Source: Bifidobacterium sp. ESL0800
Lineage (GTDB): Bacteria; Actinomycetota; Actinomycetes; Actinomycetales; Bifidobacteriaceae
DNA length: 64,000 nucleotides
Direction of reading: 5' to 3'
NCBI RefSeq assembly: GCF_029395355.1
Contig: NZ_CP113913.1
Span: 434,001 to 498,000 of the forward strand
Part shown: piece after piece, positions 8,211-16,745 of the stretch
How the letters are laid out: every line of letters starts with the position of its first letter
How positions within the stretch are numbered: position 1 is the stretch's first letter
Program-made: the position numbers and the translations under genes
The notes under the pieces: generated by a model
What the model saw: the letters and a program-made list of their open reading frames with translations, nothing else
Databases searched by the model: none
What the model was told of the DNA's origin: nothing

Positions 8211-8262
8211 GTCCGTCCAAAAATCGAATACGCGAGTTTTAGGCTGTTCAGGTTCCGGGAGA

Positions 8263-8302
8263 GAGTGCCGCGGTGCTGGTTCGTTGCGGCGCTCCCTTGT
8301 TT
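8263..8302 (+). terminator. Probable terminator of the SDR gene
   Basis: GAGTGCCGC (8263-8271) pairs with GCGGCGCTC (8286-8294), followed by CCTTGTTTAT. It lies about 50 bases after the stop. The remainder of 8303-8516 shows no gene. Confidence 0.6.
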
Positions 8303-8516
8303 ATATGAGGTTCATTGTTCAATGGTTGTCATTGCCCGTGGCCGTTATGCGTAGCCTCACTAGAAAAGCCGGCAAGATGTCAAGCGCAACGTTCTCACGA
8401 TACGGTTTGCACAGATAAAACGGATATTCGTTATCGCAATGTCGTATTCTCTGCCTCGGGCTCATGGTTAAATTGAATGACCAAGTCAATATTTTGCAGA
8501 GACGAAAGGCCCTCCA

Positions 8517-8726
8517 ATGCAGCAGAAACAGTACGTATGCGAAAAATGCGGTTGCCAACACTACATTTCCGATCAGTTCCAGGCGACGGGCGGGGAATTC
8601 GCCAAGCTCTTCAATGTGCAGAACAAGAAGTTCATCACCGTCAGTTGCACCCAATGCGGCTTCACGGAGCTCTATCGCGCCGAAACCGACGCCGGCATGA
8701 ACGTTCTCGATTTCCTGATGAACTGA
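8517..8726 (+). CDS. Small zinc-ribbon nucleic-acid-binding-type protein
   Basis: 69 residues with two CxxC pairs, CEKCGC (9-14) and CTQCGF (44-49), which form a zinc ribbon. The segment QATGGEFAKLFNVQNKKFITVSCTQCGFTELY matches the YpzJ-like family. These proteins are small zinc-ribbon proteins of unknown role. The ribosome site is GAAAGG. Single gene. Confidence 0.82.
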   Translation: MQQKQYVCEKCGCQHYISDQFQATGGEFAKLFNVQNKKFITVSCTQCGFTELYRAETDAGMNVLDFLMN

Positions 8727-8864
8727 CGGCTTGTCGACGTTTATCCTCGATGGTTGCGACGGCCGTATCTAGGAATCTTGATTTTTTCGCCGATATCCGA
8801 TTTGCTCTGTCGTTCCGTTCCTATCTGCGCTAGGCTGAGGTATACGAGCCAAAGGAGCGGGGAT

Positions 8865-9221
8865 ATGACGATTGCGTTGAAACGGGTGTATGAGGCGGCC
8901 GAAGATGCCGACGGCTACCGCGTCTTGGTCGACAGGCTTTGGCCGCGCGGCATTTCAAAGGTGAAGGCGAAACTCGATCTGTGGCTCAAGGAAATCGGGC
9001 CGAGCGCCGAGCTGCGCAAGTGGTTCGGCCACGATCCTGCCAAGTTCGACGAGTTCGCCGATAAATACCGCAAAGAGCTAGACGAAAACGCGGAAACGGT
9101 CGGCAAGTTGGTCGCGATATGCCACGAACAGCCCAAAGTCACCTTGCTCTATGGCGCCAAAGACCCACACAACAACCAGGCAGTGGTTTTGAAGGATTAT
9201 CTCGGCAAGCGGCTTTCGTAG
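8865..9221 (+). CDS. DUF488 family protein
   Basis: 118 residues. ATG 8865 is preceded by AAAGGAG. The family signature RVLVDRLWPRGISKVKAKLDLWLKEIGPS (about 18-46) and the C-terminal TLLYGAKDPHNNQAVVLKDYL are both clear. Function is not established; some members sit beside stress or DNA-repair genes. Neighbours here give no clue. Confidence 0.9.
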   Translation: MTIALKRVYEAAEDADGYRVLVDRLWPRGISKVKAKLDLWLKEIGPSAELRKWFGHDPAKFDEFADKYRKELDENAETVGKLVAICHEQPKVTLLYGAKDPHNNQAVVLKDYLGKRLS

Positions 9222-9372
9222 GTTGCGATATTCCGTTGCCGTATTTTGCTATTGCTGAATAAATGTAGCAATCATACGTGATTGCGCGACGGGTCGCCGC
9301 AGAAAACCGTGAAGCCATAATTTTTCGAGACAAATTCGATATCGCGGCCGTGTAACGCGCTTTGTATAGCGT

Positions 9373-9810
9373 ATGATGATGGTTATGGCGACAGTGACGT
9401 TATCGATACCGAGGGCACGTAAGCGCGAGCGTGCCATTTCCGACTACTTCAACATGTGGGTGACCCGCGATTTCGACAAGCTCGACGCGATTTTCGCTCC
9501 TGATTGCGTCTATGAGGAATCCAACGGGCATATCTACGAAAACCGCAACCAGATTCATCACTGGATTGAGGATTCGCTGGAGCACCAGGCCGTGTCGATG
9601 TGGAAGATAGCCAATTTCACCCATGCCCGCGGTCGTGAAGGGCAGCCGTCAATCACCGTTTTCTGGACGCTCGCAGGGCGGGAACGCGAGGGCGAATCCT
9701 ACGACTACGACGGGGTTTCGGTCATCGAGTTCAATCGACAGAACAAGATCAAGCGGGTGCGTGAGTTCCGGGCCAAGCGCCGTCGCGATTACCCGTACAA
9801 GGGCGAGTAG
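9373..9810 (+). CDS. SnoaL/NTF2-like domain protein
   Basis: 145 residues from the first of several in-frame ATG codons (9373, 9376, 9379, 9388); none has a strong ribosome site, so the start is uncertain. The core has the NTF2-like pattern: AISDYFNMWVTRDFDKLDAIFAPDCVYEES (helix-turn then strand), NRNQIHHWIEDSLEHQAV, and FWTLAGRE followed by GVSVIEFN. Such cone-shaped domains act as small enzymes or binding partners; no catalytic role can be assigned. Confidence 0.7.
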   Translation: MMMVMATVTLSIPRARKRERAISDYFNMWVTRDFDKLDAIFAPDCVYEESNGHIYENRNQIHHWIEDSLEHQAVSMWKIANFTHARGREGQPSITVFWTLAGREREGESYDYDGVSVIEFNRQNKIKRVREFRAKRRRDYPYKGE

Positions 9811-10087
9811 TCGATAACGGGACTTCATGAAGCGAACGGGAGATGGATTCTTCGTCATATCAGCGATTGATCCGTTTCCCGTTTTCCTGTCTCTGAAGTG
9901 ATGAGGGTGTCATTGTGTTTCTCGCTTTTTCTCGTTGCCGGGGATGTATGGACTCCGAGGGTAGGGACATCGTTTCCGTTGTTCCGGCTAATGCCGATAT
10001 GCAAGGTGTCTGAGGTGGCGAACATCCATTTTTGTTTGTGTCCTTCTCGTAGTAGGTTTAAACCTCGAAATTCAGTCTTTTTCAAAA
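9811..10087. other. Intergenic stretch, no gene supported
   Basis: This lies between the NTF2-like gene and the hsp20 control region. Short open frames on both strands lack ribosome sites and codon bias. I see nothing else in it. Confidence 0.4.
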
Positions 10088-10108
10088 CTTGAGTCGATCT
10101 GGCTCAAG
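10088..10108. promoter_or_regulatory. HAIR element (HspR operator) upstream of hsp20
   Basis: CTTGAGT, seven bases, GCTCAAG (10088-10108), within a longer symmetry AAAACTTGAG/CTCAAGTTTT. The HAIR consensus recognised by HspR in actinobacteria is CTTGAGT-N7-ACTCAAG; only one base differs. It lies 171 bases before the hsp20 start. Confidence 0.85.
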
Positions 10109-10279
10109 TTTTGTTCACTGCAGGTTAAAACCGGGAAGCCGGAGCGGGAATAACGGTTGGACATAGTGACACGATAAAGACTTGGAGCCGCAAGGTTCCG
10201 GAGCCTCTCGTCATCTGGCCGGTTTGGCTCCGGCCGCGGACGTAAAGAGACTTGCCTCCTACTTCAAGGAGTATTGATT

Positions 10280-10735
10280 ATGGCTATGTTTCCGGCTTTG
10301 ATGCATGATGCGTTCTCTGATTTGTTCGACGATCCGTTCTTCGCCGGCTGGGGTGACTCCAGCAACCGCATGGGCAACCCGATTTCCTCGGCCAACATGA
10401 TGAAGACCGATGTTCGCGAGACCGACAAGGCTTACGACGTCTCCATCGATATGCCCGGATTCAACAAGGACGACATCGCCCTTGAGCTGCATGACGGCTA
10501 CTTGACCGTTTCCGCCAAGCGCGACGAGAGTCATGACGAGAAGAACGATGAGGGCAAGTGGCTGCGCCGCGAACGTTACGCCGGCACCTGCTCGCGCAGC
10601 TTCTACGTCGGCGATGAGGTCAAGGAATCCGACGTGCACGCCAACTACAAGAACGGCACGCTGAGCCTTGAGATCGCCAAGGTGCAGCCGGCGCCGAAGG
10701 TCGAGGCCAAGCACCAGATCGCCATCGAAGGCTGA
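10280..10735 (+). CDS. hsp20: Small heat-shock protein Hsp20 (alpha-crystallin family)
   Basis: 151 residues. ATG 10280 sits eight bases after AAGGAG. The alpha-crystallin domain runs from about 40 to 140, with the strand motif VSIDMPGFNKDDIALELHDGYLTVSAKR and the closing YKNGTLSLEIAK. The N-terminal arm MAMFPALMHDAFSDLFDDPFF is hydrophobic, as expected for oligomerisation. It acts as an ATP-independent holdase. The upstream HAIR element points to HspR control. Confidence 0.95.
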   Translation: MAMFPALMHDAFSDLFDDPFFAGWGDSSNRMGNPISSANMMKTDVRETDKAYDVSIDMPGFNKDDIALELHDGYLTVSAKRDESHDEKNDEGKWLRRERYAGTCSRSFYVGDEVKESDVHANYKNGTLSLEIAKVQPAPKVEAKHQIAIEG

Positions 10736-10880
10736 TTCGCTGGTCGTTACGGCGAGAACGGTTTTGGCGGACTGAAACGTTCGCTGGATGCCCCTTCTTG
10801 TGTTCTGTGCTCGGGGAAGTTGCGGAACACGGGAAGGGGTGTTTTCTCTGAGATCCAGGGCCCGTCCATCATCTCATGGC

Positions 10881-10920
10881 GTCGTTGAGCGTTCGATGGA
10901 ACGCTCAACGACGTTTCCGT
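10881..10920 (+). terminator. Hairpin terminator downstream of hsp20
   Basis: Perfect 14-base arms GTCGTTGAGCGTTC and GAACGCTCAACGAC with a GATG tetraloop (10881-10912), then GTTTCCGTCTTCC. It lies about 145 bases after the hsp20 stop. No gene is seen elsewhere in 10736-11052; GATAAT at about 10990 may be a -10 box for the next gene. Confidence 0.65.
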
Positions 10921-11052
10921 CTTCCAGGTATTTGACGTTGAATTCGATTTTGTCTCGTTTCGCTGCTGGCCTCCGCCGCGTTTCCTGTGCGATAATGACT
11001 TGTAGCAAATAATGAAGGTCAATGGAAAGATATTGAAAACGAGGCAAGGCAC

Positions 11053-11598
11053 ATGGGCATGCCATTGGATTTGTATGTGATTCGACACGGGGAGTCGGAG
11101 GCGAATGTCATCGTCAAGGCGGGGGAGCACGGTGACAATTCGCTCTTTACGCAGGATAACGTCACCGTGCCCGACCGCTCGTGGAGGCTCACGGCGACCG
11201 GGCGCAAGCAGGCCTACTGCATCGGCCGCTGGCTGGTCGAGCAGCAACAGCTTTTCGACCGCTACCTCGTCTCGCCCTACGTGCGCACCCGCGAGACCGC
11301 GGCGACGATGGCGTTGCCCAAGGCCAAGTGGGAGGAGACACGCGTGCTGCGTGAACGCTCCTGGGGCGAGATCAGCACCGTGACCCAGGAGGTCTTCAAG
11401 ACCAACTACGAGCGCAACTGGATGTTCAAGAAAACCGACCCGCTCTACTGGCGCCCGCCGGCCGGCGAATCCATCGCCGACGTGGCCGAGAACCGCGCCC
11501 ACAACCTCCTGACTTCGTTGAACCGCCGCGCCGAGGCGCAGTCCGTCATCGCGGTGACCCACGGCGACTTCATGCTCTCGCTGATGCTCACCCGCTGA
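11053..11598 (+). CDS. Histidine phosphatase (phosphoglycerate-mutase-like), N-terminal fragment ended by frameshift
   Basis: 181 residues with every catalytic element of the superfamily: Arg11-His12-Gly13 in VIRHGESEAN, Arg80 in VRTRETA, Glu102 in RERSWGE, and the second His170 in VTHGDF. It then stops at 11598 just inside a duplicated 14-base unit. The reading frame picks up again in the next open frame, so this is the front two thirds of a protein of about 270 residues. The fragment keeps its catalytic residues but lacks the last helices, so folding is in doubt. Confidence 0.75.
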   Translation: MGMPLDLYVIRHGESEANVIVKAGEHGDNSLFTQDNVTVPDRSWRLTATGRKQAYCIGRWLVEQQQLFDRYLVSPYVRTRETAATMALPKAKWEETRVLRERSWGEISTVTQEVFKTNYERNWMFKKTDPLYWRPPAGESIADVAENRAHNLLTSLNRRAEAQSVIAVTHGDFMLSLMLTR

Positions 11599-11607
11599 TG
11601 CTCACCC
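11580..11607 (+). repeat. 14-bp tandem duplication that shifts the phosphatase frame
   Basis: GCTGATGCTCACCC occurs twice in a row (11580-11593 and 11594-11607). Fourteen is not a multiple of three. Deleting one copy restores a continuous frame (MLSLMLTLEDLSDEEF) across the two fragments, which is strong evidence that the ancestral gene had one copy. Confidence 0.9.
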
Positions 11608-11879
11608 TCGAGGATCTCTCCGACGAGGAGTTCCTGCGCCGCGCCGACAGCGACAATTGGAAGATCACCAACTGCACCTGCTTCCATTATTCGCGCCGTG
11701 ATCCCAACACCGGCCGCACCGACGAGCGTATCCACTTCGAGCAGACCGCCCGCCCGGTCTACGACAAGGACACGGGCCGCTGGGTCGTCAAGGTCGACCC
11801 GTGGCGCGAATTCCAGCGCCCCTTGCTCTCCAACGGCGACCTGGTAGACGTGGTACAGTCCGTCACCCCTCATCTCTAG
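11598..11879 (+). CDS. C-terminal fragment of the split histidine phosphatase
   Basis: 93 residues (MLTLEDLSDEEFLRR to VDVVQSVTPHL). Its ATG at 11598 overlaps the upstream TGA in a TGATG arrangement, which could allow re-initiation and give a two-piece protein. On its own it has no known domain. It is the expected tail of the preceding phosphatase once one repeat copy is removed. Confidence 0.65.
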   Translation: MLTLEDLSDEEFLRRADSDNWKITNCTCFHYSRRDPNTGRTDERIHFEQTARPVYDKDTGRWVVKVDPWREFQRPLLSNGDLVDVVQSVTPHL

Positions 11880-12028
11880 TTTTTCCCTATGTCCACTACG
11901 TGAACGCGACACGCCGAATGTCCAAGGGCGCATTAAACTATCCCAAGGCGCGCGACGAAATCAAAGCCGCGCGGTAAATCCTCTATTTTCAATTAGTGGT
12001 CAAAGTATGCCCAAAAGGAGAGCGAAGG

Positions 12029-13321
12029 ATGAGTAACATGTTCACCTGGAAATTGCACGGTGACGGCAAGACGTTGAATCCCGGTGAGGTGATCGACCCT
12101 GACGAGCGCATGACGTGGGGCCGAACGGCGGGCATTGGTGCCCAGCACGTGATCGCGATGTTCGGCGCGACGTTTCTCGTTCCGATACTGACGCATTTCG
12201 ATCCGTCGACGACATTGTTCTTCACCGCAATGTCCACCGCGCTGTTCCTGTTGATCAATACAAACAAGCTACCCAGTTATCTGGGTAGCTCTTTTGGTTT
12301 TATAGCCCCTATTACGGCCGTCGAGGCGGAAAAGGGACTCGGTGCGGGCATCCCCGCGGCGGGCTTCGGCATCATGTGCACGGGCATCCTGCTGGCGCTG
12401 GTCGGCATCCTCGTCCACTTCGCCGGCGCCAAGTGGATCGATCTGATCATGCCGCCGGTGGTCAACGGCGCCATCGTCGCCATCATCGGCTTCAACCTGG
12501 CCCCCTCGGTCTGGTCCAACTTTCAGAAGGCCCCCGACACCGCGGCGGTGACGCTGGTCGCGGTCCTCCTGATCGCGGTGCTTTTCAAGGGCCTGATTGG
12601 CCGCCTGAATATCCTGCTCGGTGTCCTCGTCGGCTACGCCTACGCCTGCTTCCGCGGTCAGGTCGACTTCGCCGCAGTGGCGAAAGCCTCGTGGATCGGC
12701 TTCCCTCAGTTCCACATGCCGCAGGCCGACTTCTCGGTGCTGCCCATGTTCATCCCGGTGGTCATGGTCCTCATCGCCGAGAACGTCGGCCACGTCAAGT
12801 CGGTCGCCCAGATGACCGGCCGCGACTATGACGACCAGATCGGCACCGCCCTCTTCGCCGACGGCCTCGGCACCACGATCGCAGGCTTCGGCGGCGGCTC
12901 CGGCACCACCACCTACGGCGAGAACATCGGCGTGATGGCCGCCACTCGCGTCTACTCCACCGCCGCCTACTGGTGCGCGGCCGCCTTCGCCCTGATCCTG
13001 AGCCTGTGCCCGAAGTTCGGCGCGGTCATCAACACGATCCCCTCCGGCGTCTTGGGCGGCGTGACCACCCTGCTCTACGGCATGATCGGCATGGTCGGCG
13101 TGCGCATCTGGGTCGACAACCACGTCGACTTCGGCAAGCCGCTGAACAACATGACCGCCGCGGTGACGATGATCATCGGCATCGCCGACTTCGGCTTCGC
13201 CATCTCCGGCGTCAAGTTCAACGGCATCGCCATCGGCACCGTCGCGGTGCTGGTGATGTACCACGGCCTCAAGGCCATCGGCCGCGCGACCGGTGCCATC
13301 GCCAAGGACGGTACCGAGTGA
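12029..13321 (+). CDS. Uracil/xanthine permease (NCS2 family, UraA-like)
   Basis: 430 residues. ATG 12029 follows AAGGAG. About 14 hydrophobic segments are visible. Family signatures are LPSYLGSSFGFIAPI (first half) and VLIAENVGHVKSVAQMTG with the later GGSGTTTYGENIGVMAATRVYS, which closely follow UraA-type transporters with their conserved Glu and TTYGE block. It imports a nucleobase by proton symport; uracil is the likeliest substrate. A strong terminator follows. Confidence 0.9.
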   Translation: MSNMFTWKLHGDGKTLNPGEVIDPDERMTWGRTAGIGAQHVIAMFGATFLVPILTHFDPSTTLFFTAMSTALFLLINTNKLPSYLGSSFGFIAPITAVEAEKGLGAGIPAAGFGIMCTGILLALVGILVHFAGAKWIDLIMPPVVNGAIVAIIGFNLAPSVWSNFQKAPDTAAVTLVAVLLIAVLFKGLIGRLNILLGVLVGYAYACFRGQVDFAAVAKASWIGFPQFHMPQADFSVLPMFIPVVMVLIAENVGHVKSVAQMTGRDYDDQIGTALFADGLGTTIAGFGGGSGTTTYGENIGVMAATRVYSTAAYWCAAAFALILSLCPKFGAVINTIPSGVLGGVTTLLYGMIGMVGVRIWVDNHVDFGKPLNNMTAAVTMIIGIADFGFAISGVKFNGIAIGTVAVLVMYHGLKAIGRATGAIAKDGTE

Positions 13322-13380
13322 CGGTATCAATAAAGCAACAGTGATTTCCGGCAGACGAAAGTCGATGCTCGGAGGTTTTC

Positions 13381-13420
13381 AGCCGGATGACGAATCTCAT
13401 CCGGCTTTGTTTTTTTTCTT
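13381..13420 (+). terminator. Strong rho-independent terminator of the permease gene
   Basis: AGCCGGATGA (13381-13390), loop CGAATC, TCATCCGGCT (13397-13406), then TTGTTTTTTTTC. Textbook form. Confidence 0.95.
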
Positions 13421-13661
13421 GGCAGGGGTGCGGAAGAAAGGTGATTTTCGTCTCTAAACCGTGTCAAAGGCCGGTTCGGTTTCGCGATTGGGCCTTTGAG
13501 ATTTCCGGATTGACGGTCAAGAAAGAATTCAGGCAAAACGCTGTACATCGTTGGAAATTCGTTCAAATCCGTGTCAGGGTTTTCGACTTCTGAAAAATCG
13601 AAAACGGACGATTGCCGATAGCGTATAATAAATACTACGTTTAAAAATATTGGTCATTCTT
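13421..13661. other. Intergenic region before the gluconate locus
   Basis: No gene is supported. GTTTTCGA (13579-13586) and TCGAAAAC (13598-13605) form an 8-base inverted repeat. TATAAT occurs at 13623-13628 and could be a second -10 box. Confidence 0.4.
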
Positions 13662-13690
13662 TTGACAAAACAGGTTTATCGTCATATAGT
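13662..13690 (+). promoter_or_regulatory. Sigma-70-type promoter of the gluconate genes
   Basis: TTGACA (13662-13667), 17-base spacer, TATAGT (13685-13690). It lies 43 bases before the gntK start and is the strongest promoter match in the window. Confidence 0.85.
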
Positions 13691-13733
13691 AACTTCCGTC
13701 ATTTGTTCAATGCAAGGACGCAGGAGGGTTAAT

Positions 13734-14255
13734 ATGAGTATCCATGTTGTCATCATGGGTGTTGCCGGATGCGGCAAAACCACTGTGGCGGAAGCTGTTC
13801 GAGACCGTTTGGGTTTTGTCATGGCTGAAGGCGATGACTTCCATCCAAAGGCCAATGTCGACAAAATGAGCCATGGTATACCGCTTACCGATGAGGACCG
13901 TTGGCCGTGGCTTGAAACCATCAGCCAGTGGATGACCGATCAGGACAAGCAGGGCAATTCCACCGTGGTTTCGTGCTCGGCGTTGAAGAAGGCGTATCGT
14001 GAGGTGCTGCACAAGCATGTCGATGTCCTGTTCGTGCATCTTGCCGGGACGCAGGAGCTTATCGGGGGCCGTCTGGCCAAGCGCACGGGCCATTACATGC
14101 CGCCTTCGCTCCTGCCCAGTCAGTTCGCGGACCTCGAGCCTCTCGAGGCGGACGAAAACGGTGTGACGATTTCGGTCGAGGGGGATCCGGCAACGGTCGA
14201 GGATCGTGCCGTCGAGGTCATCAGGAAATACGAAGAAACCAGTAAGCTCGCCTGA
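13734..14255 (+). CDS. gntK: Gluconokinase
   Basis: 173 residues. ATG 13734 follows AGGAGGG. The P-loop GVAGCGKTT (9-17), EGDDFHPKANVDKM (32-45) and GIPLTDEDRWPWL are hallmark gluconokinase motifs, and the length is normal for GntK. It phosphorylates gluconate to 6-phosphogluconate, which the dehydrogenase encoded at 17745 can oxidise. First gene of gntK-SDR-gntP. Confidence 0.95.
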   Translation: MSIHVVIMGVAGCGKTTVAEAVRDRLGFVMAEGDDFHPKANVDKMSHGIPLTDEDRWPWLETISQWMTDQDKQGNSTVVSCSALKKAYREVLHKHVDVLFVHLAGTQELIGGRLAKRTGHYMPPSLLPSQFADLEPLEADENGVTISVEGDPATVEDRAVEVIRKYEETSKLA

Positions 14256-14365
14256 TCGGCAACCAAGTCTTGGCAATTGCCGCAGCGCGGGCCAGGTCCT
14301 CGTCGCTGCGGCAATGACCTGCATGGTGCTTGGTCGCCGTTAAAGCCGAAGAAAGGGAATGGAAT

Positions 14366-15139
14366 ATGGCCGATTTTTCAATTCACAGTTTTGAACTCAC
14401 CGACAAGGTCGTGCTGATTACCGGAGGTGCCAGCGGACTGGGGAAGTACTATACCCAGGCGGTCAGTGCCGTCGGGGCGGATGTCTGCGTTGTCAGCGCC
14501 ACCGAGAACGGCTGGGACGAGACCAGAAAGATCGTGGAGGGCAACGGCCGCAAGGTCGTATTCATCAAGCAGGACATCACTGCCGACGGTGCCGCAAACA
14601 ATATCGTCGATCAGACCCTCAGGGAATTCGGCCGCATCGATGTGCTGGTCAATAATGCTGGCATCCAGCTTCGCCACGATCTGGCGGATTTTCCAGACGA
14701 GGATTGGCGCAAGGTGATTGAGGTCAATCTCAATTCATTGTATTACCTTTCGCATGAAGTCGCGAAGGTCATGATGAAGCAGCGCAGCGGCAAGATCGTC
14801 AATATCGGTTCCATGCAGTCCTACCGCGCGGGCAAGAGGATCTTCCCCTATGCCGCAAGCAAGCATGCCGTGGTAGGTCTCACCAAGGCTTATGCCGATG
14901 CACTTGCGCCCTACAACGTGCAGGTCAACGGTCTGGCGCCAGGCTATATCAATACGCCGATGACCCTTGCGCTGCAAAACAATCCTGTTCGCAGCGTCGA
15001 GATCCACGACCATATTCCTGCCGGTCATTGGGGTGAGCCAAGCGAACTCATGGGGGCAATGGTGTTCCTATGCTCATCCGCATCCGACTATGTCACCGGT
15101 GTGATGCTTCCCGTCGATGGTGGTTATCTGCTCCGCTGA
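14366..15139 (+). CDS. Short-chain dehydrogenase, gluconate 5-dehydrogenase / KduD-like
   Basis: 257 residues, classical SDR: cofactor motif GGASGLG (20-26), NNAG (96-99), catalytic Ser149, Tyr162 and Lys166 in YAASK, and a C-terminal TGVMLPVDGGYLLR. The pattern AGIQLRHDLADFPDEDWRKVIEVNLNS resembles gluconate 5-dehydrogenase (IdnO) and KduD. Between a gluconokinase and a gluconate permease its likely job is reduction of 5-ketogluconate to gluconate. The alternative, a KduD-like step on uronate products, cannot be excluded. Confidence 0.88.
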   Translation: MADFSIHSFELTDKVVLITGGASGLGKYYTQAVSAVGADVCVVSATENGWDETRKIVEGNGRKVVFIKQDITADGAANNIVDQTLREFGRIDVLVNNAGIQLRHDLADFPDEDWRKVIEVNLNSLYYLSHEVAKVMMKQRSGKIVNIGSMQSYRAGKRIFPYAASKHAVVGLTKAYADALAPYNVQVNGLAPGYINTPMTLALQNNPVRSVEIHDHIPAGHWGEPSELMGAMVFLCSSASDYVTGVMLPVDGGYLLR

Positions 15140-15233
15140 CACAAAGCCGACGAAGGTCGGCCAACCAGATTTTTCCCGTGCCTATAGGGGCGGAAAAGAA
15201 CAATCAACAATCCTTAACGAGAAGGGTAAAGGA

Positions 15234-16568
15234 ATGCCATTAGTAATCGTAGCCTGTGCCGTAGCAGTGCTGATATTCCTGATCGCCAAATGCAAACTGA
15301 ATACGTTTGTCTCATTGGTCATCACTTCCATTCTGGCGGCGCTCGTCCTCCAGATTCCAATCGCCAAGATTCCCACGACCATCGAAACCGGCATCGGTGG
15401 CCAGCTCGGCCATCTTGCCGTCATCTTCGGTTTCGGTTCGATGCTGGGCAAGCTGGTTTCCGACTCCGGCGGCGGCCATCGTATCGCGATGACGCTGATC
15501 GACAAATTCGGGCGCAAGCACATTCAGATCGCCGTCGTTCTGGCCTCGTTCATCGTCGGCATCGCCCTGTTCTTCGAGGTCGGCCTCGTCGTCCTGCTGC
15601 CGATCATCTTCGTGATCGCCCGTGAAATCGATATGCCCTTCATGGAGCTTGGCCTTTCCGCCGCCGTCACCTTGAACGTGGCCCACGCGTTCCTGCCGCC
15701 GCACCCGGCGCCCACGGCAATCGTCGGCACGCTCGGCGCCGACATGGGCCAGGTGATGATCTATGGCATCATCGTCGCCATTCCGACGGTCATCATCTCC
15801 GGTCCGCTGTTCAACCATCTGCTGCACAAGCTGCGTCCGGGCCTGTACCGCAAGGACATCGATATCACCGTACTCGGCGAATACAAGGAATTCAAGACCG
15901 AGGACACCCCGGGCTTCGGCATCTCCGTGTTCACCTCGCTCCTGCCGGTCATCCTGATCGCTTTCGCGACCATCTGCTCCTTCGTCATCCCCAAGAAGAA
16001 CGTCGTCAACGAGGCCATCCAGTTCATCGGCGCCCCCGACATCGCCATGTTGATTTCGATGCTCTTCGCCATGTGGTCGATGGGCTTCCACCAGAGCCGG
16101 AAGATGGGCGAGATCACCAAGTCCATGGAGCAGTCCGTCAAGCAGATTGCCATGATGCTTCTGATCATCGGCGGCGGCGGCGCCTTCAAGCAAGTGCTCG
16201 TCGACGGCGGTGTCTCGACGTATGTCTCCCATCTGTTCACCAACATCAGCATGCCGCCGCTGATCGCCGCCTGGCTCATCACCGCCATCCTGCGCGTCTG
16301 CGTCGGCTCCTCCACCGTCGCGTCCCTGACCGGTGCGGGCCTCGTGCTGCCGCTGATCGCCTCCACCGGTGCCAATCCCGCGTTGATGGTGTTGGCCGTC
16401 GGCGCAGGCTCCGTTTTCTGCGACCACGTCAATGACGCCGGTTTCTGGATGATCAAGGAATACTTCGGCCTTTCCCTGAAGGACACCCTGTCGTCCTGGA
16501 CGGTGGCCACGGCGGTGATTTCCGTTGTGGGATTGCTTTCGGTGCTCTGCCTGTCGCTGTTCGTCTGA
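15234..16568 (+). CDS. gntP: Gluconate:proton symporter (GntP family)
   Basis: 444 residues with about 12 to 14 hydrophobic segments. Family motifs are FGFGSMLGKLVSDSGGGHRIA, FFEVGLVVLLPI, NVAHAFLPPHPAPTAI, VCVGSSTVASLTGAG and FCDHVNDAGFWMIKEYF, all diagnostic of GntP. Its start at ATG 15234 is 94 bases after the SDR stop, and the two probably share a transcript. It imports gluconate or a close sugar acid. Confidence 0.95.
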   Translation: MPLVIVACAVAVLIFLIAKCKLNTFVSLVITSILAALVLQIPIAKIPTTIETGIGGQLGHLAVIFGFGSMLGKLVSDSGGGHRIAMTLIDKFGRKHIQIAVVLASFIVGIALFFEVGLVVLLPIIFVIAREIDMPFMELGLSAAVTLNVAHAFLPPHPAPTAIVGTLGADMGQVMIYGIIVAIPTVIISGPLFNHLLHKLRPGLYRKDIDITVLGEYKEFKTEDTPGFGISVFTSLLPVILIAFATICSFVIPKKNVVNEAIQFIGAPDIAMLISMLFAMWSMGFHQSRKMGEITKSMEQSVKQIAMMLLIIGGGGAFKQVLVDGGVSTYVSHLFTNISMPPLIAAWLITAILRVCVGSSTVASLTGAGLVLPLIASTGANPALMVLAVGAGSVFCDHVNDAGFWMIKEYFGLSLKDTLSSWTVATAVISVVGLLSVLCLSLFV

Positions 16569-16664
16569 GGCGGCGGTTGGCAGCCGGTGAGGGGCAAGGC
16601 CATCGCCTGTTGAGTGCGACCTGACCTCGTTCCTCTTCGATTCTGCACAATCTGTAGACAATCG

Positions 16665-16712
16665 CAATCGGGTTCTGCGTCATCTTTTTTAAGATGGTGC
16701 AGAACCCGATTG
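16665..16712. terminator. Long hairpin between convergent gntP and gntR
   Basis: CAATCGGGTTCTGC (16665-16678) pairs with GCAGAACCCGATTG (16699-16712), with an inner CATCTT/AAGATG helix around a TTTT loop. It sits between the two converging genes and probably ends both transcripts, although no T-run follows. Confidence 0.65.
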
Positions 16713-16745
16713 TGTATTCAGGTCAATCTATCGATGGGATGACTG

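Noticed and set aside
12269..13330. Long open frame opposite the nucleobase permease (353 codons)
   Set aside because: It is the antisense of a clear UraA-type gene. Its product is a His/Asp/Arg/Gly-rich string with no fold, typical of shadow frames in GC-rich genes.
15312..16667. 451-codon frame opposite gntP
   Set aside because: Same reasoning: perfect overlap with a diagnostic GntP protein, no ribosome site and biased composition.
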